Assembly (NCBI RefSeq): GCF_000213175.1
Contig: NW_009799104.1
Span: 1,257,214-1,321,213 of the forward strand
From: Neurospora tetrasperma FGSC 2508
Taxonomy: Eukaryota > Ascomycota > Sordariomycetes > Sordariales > Sordariaceae
Reading direction: 5' to 3'
DNA: 64,000 nucleotides
The translations under genes and the position numbers were made by a program. Numbering within the stretch: the stretch's first letter is position 1; every line of letters begins with the position of its first letter. Under the pieces are notes generated by a model. The model was not told where the DNA came from. It searched no databases and worked only from the letters and a program-made list of their open reading frames with translations. This document shows, in pieces, positions 1 through 9,584 of this stretch.

Positions 1-684
1 GCGGGCAGGGAGCTTGGGCCCCGGCCTGGCTGATGGAAGCCAAGTGGTCCGGGTTGCATTGGGGCGGGCAGGCGAGAGGGGCTCTTTTCTTATCTTATCG
101 GAAATGCTATGGTTACAACCTCAACCTCCACAACCTGAAATCATTGGTGGAGCCGAGCAGTACGTACCGGCCAGGCATTGAAGAGCTTACCTCACCATGC
201 TGGATATGCAGGGGACAATGACAATGACATGCTCCATTTCCACTTTGCCATCTCCGGGGCCTCCATTCTTTTTTTTTTTGCTGTTCTTCCAATTCTTGAG
301 AGCAAACACCATGATGCTGTCGCTTATGTCTTTTTCTCCTGACGAATAAACATGGGTCTCTGTGCTGTCATATGCCGGCCTTCCAATCTCGTGGCGTACC
401 ACTTACGAAATAATGGATGCCTGAATAATCCACAACTGGTTGTTCAATATCACCATCGACTCTTTGTCCGTGCAACATGCCGTGCCGGCATATCGATTCC
501 ATCTTCACAAACACGGGGCAGTCGTTATAAGGATATCACCAACTCGCACAAGTAAATATGGACCCACACAACAAATCCCGTTCGCCGTTACCCAATGCCG
601 TATAACACTCTTCTTCATGCTTTGGGCGTTCATCTGTTACTACATGTACTGGGCTTCACCACTTCTGTCACACGCAAACCGACA
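1..684. other. No gene recognised
   Basis: The short open frames here lack splice-consistent extension, codon bias or family motifs. A T-homopolymer lies near 270. The right part is probably the 3' flank of the small minus-strand gene that ends at 685. Confidence 0.5.
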
Positions 685-1032
685 TCACTCCTCCTCAGAA
701 GGCTCAGACTCTTGCGCCCTTTCCTCCTCCCTTTTGGTCTTTGCACTCTTGGCCTTTGGTGCCCCCTTTTTTGGTTCGTTCTTGCTGCCCGCCTCGTTCT
801 CGTAATCTCCTCCTTGTGCCTCGTACTCTTTGGCAAGCTTCATACCCTTCCATGCCGACCATTGGCCGACGCCGCCGCCCGACTTGTTGGGTTCTTGTTT
901 GATCTCTACTCACGAGACTGTTAGCATGCCGTGCCAATTTACAACAAAGGGTATTTGGGTTGTTTGCGTTGTACCTTCTTTGAGCTGCTCGCGAAGCTCA
1001 GGATCAGTGGGTTTGCCTTTGCTGCTTGGCAT
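685..1032 (-). CDS. Small conserved fungal protein, unknown function
   Basis: A two-exon minus-strand gene that single-frame ORF searches miss. Exon 1 is 1032-975 and exon 2 is 905-685. The 69-bp intron has a GTACAA donor, a GCTAACA branch site and a TAG acceptor, and the join restores a 92-residue frame. The protein begins MPSSKGKPTDPELREQLKEE and continues with a Trp-containing core, GQWSAWKGMKLAKEYE then GGDYE. It ends in a Lys/Glu-rich tail (KREEERAQESEPSEEE). I recognise the general pattern of a short, highly charged protein found across filamentous fungi, but know no assigned function. The charged composition and lack of signal peptide or membrane segment suggest a cytosolic or nuclear protein (inference). 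Confidence 0.72.
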
Positions 1033-2318
1033 CTTGGTGGAGGAATACTTGTGATTGAATCGCGATTGATGTCTGTATTGGGGATGTTCTGTGGATTTTG
1101 CACCTGCTACGGCACGGGTTGGTCACTTTTATATCTGAGCAACGTGTCTCATGTAATGCATCTATGACATGGCTGGCTTGATGGTTACCGATTGCGGAAG
1201 TTCTCTGCTTGACTGCGCATCAACTGCAAACGAAAAGAAGGGTCAGGGTTGTCGCATGTCGATTACATCACCGGTCGAGTTGAGACTCACAGTACAAAGA
1301 CAGCCTCTATTTTACACTAGTGTAGTAGTGTACTAACAAAGAGGAAGAAAGGGATGTCTCAGAACCCCCGAGGCCAATCTCATCAACTCTGGATTGAAAC
1401 AACACGGAGACAGCCGTCCCATGTTTCATTCTTAAGAGATGCATGCTGAACCAGATCACCGGCAGCAGCAACCCATGCTCACTCCCGCTTGTGCATTTGA
1501 CACATGGCTGACAACCTAGGTACCTTGTTCACTTCGGAGTGCGGGGGAGGAACACCTACAGCACAAAGATCTCGATCCTTCCCTGGGATGATATGCTTAA
1601 ATTGCGCGACTAAGAATGCCTTTTCATGGTATCGAGGCAGGGACTTTTGCAATCTGGTCGACAGAAGGCCAATGTGCAGATGTGAAGACCCGCCTGACGT
1701 CCAGGTGCACTGGGAGACTGGCTTTCCTCTCCGAAACCCTCATTGGCCTGGCCATCACTAACATTGATGACCTGGACACTCGTCAAAACTGGCAGTATCA
1801 CATGATGAACTGAGAAAGTAAGAGATAAACTTGAGTAAAAATAGCCCTAATGGACTATCATCCATTTCGTCTGGGGTTTCCGCAAACCCATATCTCAAAA
1901 TCCGTCGTCTTTCCATAGAGATATGTTACTATGGACAAAGGTGAGCGTTCTCGCGCCCAACCGCTAGCGCTACGTCATCCCCGAATCAACCCTTCGCCAG
2001 CGCCTATCGGCCCCTGTTCCGGACCATACAACCCTTACCTCAATTGAACCCCCGGATGAAGGCAACGAAGCGCCAGCCAACCATCTTTCTTGGACCACCT
2101 ACACTTCAAACCTGATTTTGATAGGTGACTTTCTTTGGACACAGCCATCTCAGTGAAGCGAAAGGACGACCATATTGAAATCAATACATAGACAATGGGG
2201 AGACAACAAGGCGAATTTAAAAAGCTTTATTCTCCTCTGTTTGTCGTCTTCAGAAGGTTGAAGCGCTGATGTCCATCTCCGACGACGAGAGCGGGAACTG
2301 TGACAATCACCGATCGCA
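1033..2318. other. Intergenic region, no gene recognised
   Basis: About 1.3 kb between the divergent small protein gene and the CAP gene. Open frames near 1504-1813 on both strands overlap each other, have no codon bias and resemble no family. The region presumably holds both promoters. I see no convincing TATA box or repeat. Confidence 0.45.
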
Positions 2319-3230
2319 ATGCGCTTTCATACCATTACCAGCCTATCAACAACATTCACCACCATCTTCACAATCCTAACCTTCAATCATGTCCTCCCAG
2401 TCCAAGCAAAGCCCCAACAGCAACCCTCAAAAGCCAGCATCTTCCACGTCCGCCACATCGACAACCTCAATCTAAATACCCACCTCCCCAAACCCACACC
2501 TCCCGCCAAGTTTCTCCTCCAACATGCCAAAGAACCCATCACCATCACCATCTCAACCATAACCATAACCATCACCGCAACCACAACCCCTTCAAACACC
2601 CCGGCTTCTTCCTCCGCCCCTTCCTTCCTGAACCCTGCCCTCTTCACCTCCGCCCTCCTCAACTCCACCAACTTTTATCGTGCTCAACACAACGCCTCTG
2701 CAGTCATCTACAACGACACCCTCTCTTCTTTTGCTTCCCACTACCTCGACAAACTTGGTCTCCCTTCTTCTTCTTCTTCTTCTTCTTCCTCCTCCTCCAA
2801 ATCGAAATCAAAATCCAGTTCCACCACCACCAAATGCGAACTAACCCACTCCCATGGTCCCTACGGCGAGAACCTCGCTCTAGGTTGTTCCGACGTCCAA
2901 TCCTGCGTGGAGATGTGGGGAGACGAGCGAGCCAAGTATGATTTTGGGAGCCAGGCAAAGTTTGGGGAAGATACGGGTCATTTTACCCAGTTGGTGTGGA
3001 AGGATACGACTGATGTAGGGTGCGCGGCGAGGTGGTGCCAGGGGTGGAATGCGGGAAGGGGAGGATGGTATTTGGTTTGTGAGTATTGGCCGAGGGGAAA
3101 TGTGGTGGGGGAGTTTGGGAGTATGGTGCAGAGGAGGGTTGCGGGTAATGGGGGTGGAAGTAGAGTGGAGGCTGAGTGGAGGGTGATGGTGGGAGTGGTG
3201 GTGGTGGGGGGGTGGATGGTTTTTGGATGA
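2319..3230 (+). CDS. Secreted CAP/SCP/PR-1 superfamily protein
   Basis: A single-exon gene of 303 residues. The first ~30 residues are a hydrophobic signal sequence ending near VQAKP. A Thr/Ser/Pro-rich stretch follows to about residue 100, then a CAP domain. Family landmarks are NFYRAQHNAS at the start of the domain, GPYGENLALG, the CAP1 signature GHFTQLVWKDT with the conserved His, and the CAP2 signature YLVCEYWPRGN. Cysteines in CELTHSH, LGCSD, GCAARWC and VCEYW are placed as in disulphide-bonded members. A poly-Ser run encoded by a TCT/TCC microsatellite is inserted between the first and second thirds of the domain. The C-terminus ends in a hydrophobic tail (VMVGVVVVGGWMVF), which could be a GPI-attachment signal. 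Fungal CAP proteins bind sterols or lipids or act outside the cell. The precise role here is unknown. Confidence 0.88.
   Translation: MRFHTITSLSTTFTTIFTILTFNHVLPVQAKPQQQPSKASIFHVRHIDNLNLNTHLPKPTPPAKFLLQHAKEPITITISTITITITATTTPSNTPASSSAPSFLNPALFTSALLNSTNFYRAQHNASAVIYNDTLSSFASHYLDKLGLPSSSSSSSSSSSKSKSKSSSTTTKCELTHSHGPYGENLALGCSDVQSCVEMWGDERAKYDFGSQAKFGEDTGHFTQLVWKDTTDVGCAARWCQGWNAGRGGWYLVCEYWPRGNVVGEFGSMVQRRVAGNGGGSRVEAEWRVMVGVVVVGGWMVFG
2764..2798 (+). repeat. (TCT)n/(TCC)n microsatellite in the CAP gene
   Basis: A TTC/TCC tandem run inside the CAP coding region that is translated as poly-serine. Length variation would change the loop without shifting the frame. Confidence 0.85.
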
Positions 3231-3401
3231 GGAGGGGGGGATGAGATGTTGGGATGGTACACGGTGAGGTTTGGTTTCAAGGTTTTTTACCTCGAAGGAC
3301 GTAGGGGACATAGAGGGGAAGGTCGAGCGGTTGGGCGAGTAAGGGATATCTTCGCAGCCGCTTGAAACTACCGCAGCACAACGAAGCATCGACATTGATA
3401 A

Positions 3402-3665
3402 CGACACGAGTTGGATACCGCCTACTTCGTCTCCGGCGATGTCTCGGTGCCCGCTCCCGGCGTATTCATCCTCGTCGGAATCCACGATCCTCGTTTCAAG
3501 CAACCTCCAACATGTGCCCATCTAGATCGACCAGAAGCCGCAAACTAATCCCCCCAATACTCCCCCCTCGCACCCGGCAGTCCACTGTCCATCCTGCCAC
3601 TCTGCACCGCCACGGCATGGAACTCCACCACCGCCAGCCTCGTCGGCGCATTCAACGCCAGATGA
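3402..3665 (+). other. Coding-like tract of unclear strand and integrity
   Basis: The plus frame from 3402 has strong C-ending codon bias typical of this genome and reads YFVSGDVSVPAPGVFILVG, then a single in-frame TAA at 3546-3548, then another well-biased stretch (SPLSILPLCTATAWN) to TGA at 3663. The minus strand over the second half also reads plausibly with G-ending codons (LAVVEFHAVAVQSGRMDSG). Neither strand gives a start codon and complete splice-consistent model. It may be an exon of a gene I could not assemble, or a decayed gene. No family was recognised. Confidence 0.25.
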
Positions 3666-4785
3666 AACCCCGGCCCATGGAGGCTGCGTTGCCCATTCGC
3701 CGGGCATGACGAAGTTGTTTAGCTCGTTGTGTTTATCCGGGGCTGTAGCCGAGTGTGCGGATGTGGTTCTTCTTCTTTTGGGATGTGGCAGGATCGCATT
3801 CGCTGTCGAAAAACGAGATGGAGGCCTGTGGGCTGGAGGACGGCGCTGCAAAAGGATTTGCAAGTGTTGTAGGACGTGTCGCCGAAAAATATCTGAAAAG
3901 GAGAGGGGGAGGGTTCTGGTAGCCTTGGTGACTGACTGCGGGGGTGTGAGCGTGAAGATGGGTATCCTGGTGAACAATGCTCTTGCTGAAAAATGATGCT
4001 GAAAGAGGTAGTTGCTCTTGGTGCTGTGTTCCTCCAGGTATGATATCGGATTTGGCTCGGACGATGTATTGACAGTTTGAGGCTTGGCAGGCAGGGTTGG
4101 ATGATATATAAGAAGATCTGCAGCTGAAGCCTTGCAAGGTACGTTGGGGAAAATAAATAAGAATCCCGAAGCAATTGAAGACTAATTTGAGATGACCGAT
4201 GTTGGTCTTGCCGTCCTCTGTAGTCGCTCTTAGCCTATTGTAGTGGTCCAATGCTTGAAAATTGCTCGGATATCCCGTCCGGTTCGAGCCGCCTCGACAG
4301 GAAAAGCTGTTTGGGTAAGCATACTGTTAACGATCGGCATCGTCAGAGAGTCAATTAGAGCAGAAAGAACATACTGGTAAAATGGTCCTTGTTCACTCTA
4401 GGTTTTGTCATCTGTAACGCCTTTGATTTATGCGTATTTTAAGCATAGTTCATCCCATCCATCAGCCTCCAGATCTAGGCTTCAGGTTACCAATACCATC
4501 TTTTGTGGTCCGCTGGTGTGTAAAAATAGCACTTCTTGTTCTCCAAGCTGATCAAACCGCGAGTCATCTGTTCGACCACGCTGCAGCGTACGTTTCTTGG
4601 TGAAGTGCCCAAAAGAAAGAAAAGAAAAACCTCAAGCTTCGGAGAAAAATAAAAGGGCAGCTAACCGCTTGTCATGCCCTCATTAGTTCTCCCTCGGTGG
4701 TGTATAGCTCCTCTGCATTTCCGGAGGTGACCATGCTCATCACCCCTTCTGTCCCTCTGATTTAGACCAACCGGTCGTCGAGGGA
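3666..4785. other. Intergenic/unresolved region
   Basis: About 1.1 kb with overlapping minus-strand open frames (about 3720-4250) that lack ATG starts and codon bias. A TATATAA-like sequence occurs near 4108-4114. From 4260 to 4785 I see only the 3' flank of the bZIP gene. Confidence 0.35.
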
Positions 4786-5877
4786 TCAAGGCCCAGTAAT
4801 GTGATCAACGAAATCATAGACCAAATGCGTCTGCACCCGACATCCTGACCCAGGCTCAATAGCGCTTCGAAACCCTGGCTTCCATTGCTCCCTCGCCACG
4901 TTTTCTACCTCACGGCAGTCCGTATCGTAGTAGTAATCAGGTCTGGTCGTCTGCACCTTTCGGACAATGGAAAAAGCCTCTCGACAGGGCATGGTGGATT
5001 CACCGGGTCGAGGAGCCGGCAGAACCAAGTCGTCATCGTCTTCGATGTGGTTATCCAGACAACTGATGAGTTCGCCGATCTTGTCCTGGAAGTTTGAGTG
5101 TGAGTCCACTGAGGACTGTGAGTTCGAGGTCGAGGACGGGTGGTAGTAGCTACTACTTCTGCTGTTGAAGTCGAAGACCGAGGTCCGGCCTGGCGACTCC
5201 GTCGAAGAGCTGGCTGAGATGGTGGTGGCGGAAGGCGAATGAAAGTCGGTTGCCTGGCCTCTCTGGGATGCGGTAGGCATGGAGAGTAAAGCGGCAATGG
5301 GGGACATGTCTCTGGGAGAGGCTATGGGTGTGGGTTCGTAGCTTGGTAGGGAGGCTAGATTTCGAGCACAGTCTAGTTCGTGGGGGTGATAGGTGCGGTG
5401 GCGCGTTGGTACTGCACTTTCGCTGGACGAAATGCTGGCTAGGATGTCCAGACCATTTACGGGGGGCTGTCGGTGGTGATGGTGTTGGTGTTGCTGTTGA
5501 AGTTGCCGTGGCGGTTGATGTGGCTCGAACTGGTGTGACCGGGGCTGAGAGTAATGGTAGCCATCATGTCCACTTTGGCTCATGTAGAGGAGCTGCTCTG
5601 CAGGTGACTCATCCCGGGATTCCGGAGTGTAGACTGAAGGAGAGGACGCTTCACGGAGTCTCTGGTTCTCGGCCTCGAGTTCTCGGATATGCTTGAGAGC
5701 TGCATCGAGCCTTTCGCGGGTGTCAGCTAGAGAGCTTTCGAGCTCGGCAATTTTACCCTTCACTCTTGCCCGATGACGCCGCTGATTCTCCCTTTGCCGA
5801 GCAGCTTCTGCTTCTGGCAGTTTGGAAGAGAATTTGTGGACCTTGAAGGACTCGTTGGAAGCCATTGCTGTTGGCAT
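4786..5877 (-). CDS. Fungal bZIP transcription factor (NQRRxRAR type)
   Basis: A single-exon gene of 363 residues if the ATG at 5877 (MPTAMASN) is used. The frame stays open to 5931 but only through a TTG codon. The basic region is near residues 22-42 (AARQRENQRRHRARVKGKIA), with the NQRRHRAR core seen in a large fungal bZIP group. It is followed by a short zipper, SSLADTRERLDAALKHIREL. The middle is low-complexity and Gln/His/Ser-rich, as in many fungal activators. The C-terminus contains TMPCREAFSIV, resembling the conserved C-terminal segment of this fungal bZIP group. The protein presumably binds DNA as a dimer in the nucleus. It is divergently placed about 700 bp from the arsenite methyltransferase gene. 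Targets are unknown. Confidence 0.85.
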   Translation of the reverse strand: MPTAMASNESFKVHKFSSKLPEAEAARQRENQRRHRARVKGKIAELESSLADTRERLDAALKHIRELEAENQRLREASSPSVYTPESRDESPAEQLLYMSQSGHDGYHYSQPRSHQFEPHQPPRQLQQQHQHHHHRQPPVNGLDILASISSSESAVPTRHRTYHPHELDCARNLASLPSYEPTPIASPRDMSPIAALLSMPTASQRGQATDFHSPSATTISASSSTESPGRTSVFDFNSRSSSYYHPSSTSNSQSSVDSHSNFQDKIGELISCLDNHIEDDDDLVLPAPRPGESTMPCREAFSIVRKVQTTRPDYYYDTDCREVENVAREQWKPGFRSAIEPGSGCRVQTHLVYDFVDHITGP

Positions 5878-6578
5878 CTTGGGCGATGGAGTGTGTGGTT
5901 TCCACAAGCTCGCTCCAGGTGGTCCCAACAAAGGAGAGGCAATATCCGGGCGTGAGCGTGAGTGAGATTGGATGGATGGGTGGGATGTCTTGCAGCTTGT
6001 CTTTCTCGATTCCGGGTTCTGCAGCCAAACACCGAGGTGCGTGGTTTGAGCGTTGGGATGTGCTTGGTTGCAGAAGTGGATTGAGAGGAAGAGGCGGAAT
6101 CAGTCAGAGAAGGGAAGCACCGATGACAAACTGAAAATTTGCCAGTTTGAGGAACGAAAAACGAAGCTCATTGGTCAAAGTAGTTCTCATACAACGATCC
6201 CGGCTTTGGTGTTTGCGGTCCCGCTCCTGAGCGGTCGTCGTCCTTGAGAACGACTCGCTTGGGTGGCTCCACCCACTCCACATAAAAAATCACTAAACCC
6301 AATTCGGGGACTACCACCACGACAATTCCCCGATTCACGACAAGATGAGACTGTCACGGCACAAGACCCTCAATGGCCACGGATATAGTTATGGAACAGG
6401 AAAGATGGGAAGGCATGCTGGGAGATGGGTATAAAAGGAGGTCCTGACACCGTGGAAATGGAAGATCTCGAACATCTCCCAACATCAACTTCTTTTACTT
6501 TACTCAAACACAGGCGTCAACAACCATTCTTTGACACTCGTCTTTAACTCACCATCCACAACCACATCATCCTCCACC
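5878..6578. promoter_or_regulatory. Shared divergent promoter, bZIP / arsenite methyltransferase
   Basis: About 700 bp separate the two start codons. A TATA box (TATAAAAG, 6430-6437) serves the plus-strand methyltransferase. C-rich and CT-rich stretches just upstream of 6531 are typical of fungal transcription starts. I cannot identify specific factor sites. Confidence 0.55.
6430..6437 (+). promoter_or_regulatory. TATA box of the arsenite methyltransferase gene
   Basis: TATAAAAG lies 142 bp upstream of the ATG at 6579, followed by a pyrimidine-rich leader with CAACATCAAC-type start context. A clear TATA box suggests inducible expression (inference). Confidence 0.6.
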
Positions 6579-6834
6579 ATGGATACCAGAAACACTTCCC
6601 AAATCTACGACGAGGTTGCCAAGCACTACAGTGCCGCCTCCCAGACCACCAGCGTCAAGTATGGCGAGACCGTCGCCAAGTCTTTTGGCTACACCGAGGA
6701 AGAGCTCGCCAACATTCCCGAAGGCGCCAACCTCGGTCTAAGCTGCGGTAACCCCCTGGCTATCACCAGTCTGCGCGAGGTAACGTTGATCCCTCTGTTT
6801 TATACACTTTTGTTTCATCGTATTTTTCTTTATT

Positions 6835-6867
<33 letters not shown>

Positions 6868-7688
6868 CTGACATGTCCTTCTACAACCAGGGCGAAACAG
6901 TAATCGACCTCGGCTCCGGCGCCGGCTTCGACGTCTTCCTCGCCGCCACCCGCGTCGGTCCCACCGGCCGCTCCATCGGCATCGACTTCAACGACGACAT
7001 GCTTGCGCGCGCCAACTCCCTCAAAGCCTCGCGCGGGTTCCCAGACTCGCAAGTCTCCTTCATCAAAGGTTCCATCACCGCCATCCCCCTCGAGTCCGGC
7101 ACCGCCGACTGCATCATCTCCAACTGCGTCATCAACCTGGTTCCCGAGGCCGAGAAGCCTTTGGTTTTCAAGGAGATGCACCGCGTGCTCAAGTCCGGTG
7201 GTCGTGTGGCCGTCAGCGATATCCTCGCCAAGAAGCCGTTGCCGGAGAAGTTGAGAAATGACATCGCCATGTACGTCGGCTGCATTGCGGGCGCGAGCGA
7301 GAAGCAGCAGTATGAGACTTGGCTGAAGGAGGCGGGCTTTGAGCAGGTGCTGATTCAGGATACCGGGGCGGATATCAATGTTTATTTGGACACGGATGAG
7401 AACGGCAACAGGGGCGGGTGCTGCGCTCCTCCTGGAACTGTGAAGGAGGAGGAGGAGAAGTCTTCGTCGTGCTGTGCGCCAAAGAAGACTGAGTGCGCCC
7501 CTGCTGCTGCTGCTTCTTCCTCGTGCTGCAAGCCGGCTGCTGAGACTACCTCCTCTTGCTGCAAACCCGTTGAGAAGAAGGAATCGTCTTGCTGCAAGCC
7601 TGCCGCGAAGCCTGAGGTCGAGGCCGAGGAGAAGGAGGATCTCAACGAGTGGGTGGGTTCTTACAAGATCTATGCCGTCAAGAACTAG
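6579..7688 (+). CDS. Arsenite methyltransferase (ArsM/AS3MT) with Cys-pair tail
   Basis: Exon 1 is 6579-6779 and exon 2 is 6891-7688, giving 332 residues. The 111-bp intron (GTAACG...CTGAC...CAG) keeps the reading frame even if retained. The enzyme transfers methyl groups from S-adenosylmethionine to As(III). SAM motif I is VIDLGSGAGFD (about 71-81), followed by IGIDFNDDML. The three cysteines needed by ArsM/AS3MT enzymes are present: C56 (LSCGNP), C146 (SNCVINL) and C198 (VGCIAGA). The C-terminus has five Cys-Cys pairs spaced by short linkers (GGCCAPP, SSCCAPKK, and three SSCCKP units). This extends the vicinal-Cys tails known in the family and probably helps capture As(III). The protein is likely cytosolic. 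Its neighbour, a divergent bZIP factor, could be a regulator (inference only). Confidence 0.93.
6836..6865 (+). repeat. A30 homopolymer in the methyltransferase intron
   Basis: Thirty consecutive A bases lie between the donor and the branch site of the only intron. Length may vary between strains or be misassembled. Confidence 0.9.
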
Positions 7689-8237
7689 ACAGTAGAGCTC
7701 GGTTATCGCTCTGGGTCTAGAGGTAGATCAGCTGTGTCTGTTAGTGTATCAGTAACTAGGTAGCCTCGCAAAGACATCAAGTGTCATGTGAAGTGGTTAA
7801 GCAACAGAACATGGAGAGTGAGATATAGGTTGCGTGATCCAAATCAGTATATCGCCGGGCACGTTGAAAAATGGTCGCGGGTTGTATACAAGTCACAGTT
7901 TAGTTATTTTCATCAATATAGCAGAAGGCTATAGTCAGAATTTGGTGCAAAGAACCTGATTGAAGTTGGCAAAACTGTATAATCCGCATCTGTGGTCACG
8001 ATGAAATTCAGACAACCGGCACTTTATACGAGTGTACCCTCAGATTTCGCCATTCCATCTTTCATCACAACCTCCACTTCCGCCTCTGAACAGCTGAGAC
8101 ATCACAAACCACAACCCTCTCGTACCCCGTGTAACAGTCTGAGAATCAATCGATAATAAGATTGTCATGGGACCTAGGTCTTCGCGGCCATGAAATGGAA
8201 CTGTCAACGCGCCTTAGCATCACAAAACCTGCAGCTT
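7689..8237. other. Convergent 3' flanks
   Basis: About 550 bp between two convergent genes. No coding frame, repeat or RNA gene seen. It presumably holds both 3' UTRs. Confidence 0.5.
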
Positions 8238-9584
8238 CTAACACCACTTTGCGCGCTTCTTTCCGCGGGACAAAGACTCCGTTTGGCGGCCCGACCCATC
8301 GTCCTTGCGGTTATCCAACGAAGCCTCATCTCGTGATCTCTTCTTCCCAGAATCAGAGGGACCTTCCGTGAAGGAAGTCTTTGCTGAACCCTCCACATCA
8401 GCCTTCTTGACAGCGGCTCTCTTGGCCGCAGCAAACTTCATCTGCTCTTTCAGGGTATACCCCCCTGAGGTCTTCGGCACTGGAGTAGAAGTTGTCTTCT
8501 TCCGGGGACTTATTTGAAGTGCAGCCTCGGCCTCTTCTTCTCGCTCGAACTTTGCTAGTGCCTTTCTGATTGTCGACTGAGGGCAAATGGGCGGTTTTGA
8601 AGTCCTGGAACTACCCCTAGAAGACGAGCTGGCAGAGTTTTTGGTAGCGGTCCGAGAACAAGAGCTGGCACTTGTGCGAGAGATGACTGAAGACTCGTTT
8701 AGATCTGTCTTGGGCGACATGGAGGCGGAAGAGGAAGCTTTCGTTGAGGTTGACGAAGAAGAGTAGTAGCGCCTTACAGCTAGCTCTGTGGGCGACCCCA
8801 CATCAACGTTGGATTGAACCTCACGAAGAACTGGGGCAGTCACCTTCCCTCTTGCAGCATATAGTGCCATTTGCTCTTTCAACGTCAGGGCCCTCTTGGC
8901 GACTGGTGGGCTTGTAGGGGAGCCGACTGAGGAGGCGGAAGCAAGAGCGGAAGCTGTCGGCGAAGTAGAGTAGTTGCGGTTGACAGATCGCTTGCTGAGT
9001 GGCTCTGATCCAGTTCTGGACGAAACCCGACGGGTAATCTGGGTGACTACCTTTTGTTTGGCAGCATAGAGTGCCCGTTGCTCCTTCAATGTCAGGGCCT
9101 TCTTGTTGACTGGCGGTGAAATGGTAGAACCGCTCTTGGGAGATGGCTCGGTAGAAGTCTTTGTGGCAAACTTCGAAGAGGGGCGCAAATTCTCCTTCAT
9201 GACGACCTTGGGTCCATATCCGGCAGGGGCCGTTTTGGGTGACTTGGTAGTGGGCTTGGGAGCACGCCTGTTGAGATGTTTCGAAGTGACTGAGGTAATA
9301 GGCACCTGCACTGTTCTGAAAGCTGGCTCGGCGTCCCCTTTGCCAGCTACTTCTGCTTTCGCAGCATATAGTACCCGCTGCTCCTTCAGAGTAAGGGCTT
9401 TCTTGACTGGCGGTGAAAGGGTCGAAGAGCGCTTGGAAGATGGCGCGGAAGAGGAGTGATGATTGTCCATGGTTGTAGTCTTGAAGCCCGATTGAGTGGA
9501 AGTGGGTGTGGGATTCCTGGACATGGATCGATTGACGCGCCCCTTGTCGGGGTTCGAAGGGATAGAGTCGGGTTTTGAAGACAT
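8238..9584 (-). CDS. LTLKEQ-repeat basic/Ser-rich protein, unknown
   Basis: A frame of 448 codons from ATG at 9584. It is Ser/Thr/Lys/Arg-rich and probably disordered, with four copies of a short helix-like unit: SPPVKKALTLKEQRVLYAAK, SPPVNKKALTLKEQRALYAA, SPPVAKRALTLKEQMALYAA and, degenerate near the C-terminus, GGYTLKEQMKFAAAKRAAV. The first three units are spaced about 100 and 75 residues apart in variable linkers. The C-terminus has bipartite basic clusters (GKKRSRDE, RGKKRAKW) resembling nuclear signals. I know no family with this unit. The frame upstream of 9584 stays coding-like but changes phase at an A8 run, so the true N-terminus may lie further upstream or the gene may be broken. 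A chromatin- or nucleic-acid-associated role is only a guess. Confidence 0.6.
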   Translation of the reverse strand: MSSKPDSIPSNPDKGRVNRSMSRNPTPTSTQSGFKTTTMDNHHSSSAPSSKRSSTLSPPVKKALTLKEQRVLYAAKAEVAGKGDAEPAFRTVQVPITSVTSKHLNRRAPKPTTKSPKTAPAGYGPKVVMKENLRPSSKFATKTSTEPSPKSGSTISPPVNKKALTLKEQRALYAAKQKVVTQITRRVSSRTGSEPLSKRSVNRNYSTSPTASALASASSVGSPTSPPVAKRALTLKEQMALYAARGKVTAPVLREVQSNVDVGSPTELAVRRYYSSSSTSTKASSSASMSPKTDLNESSVISRTSASSCSRTATKNSASSSSRGSSRTSKPPICPQSTIRKALAKFEREEEAEAALQISPRKKTTSTPVPKTSGGYTLKEQMKFAAAKRAAVKKADVEGSAKTSFTEGPSDSGKKRSRDEASLDNRKDDGSGRQTESLSRGKKRAKWC

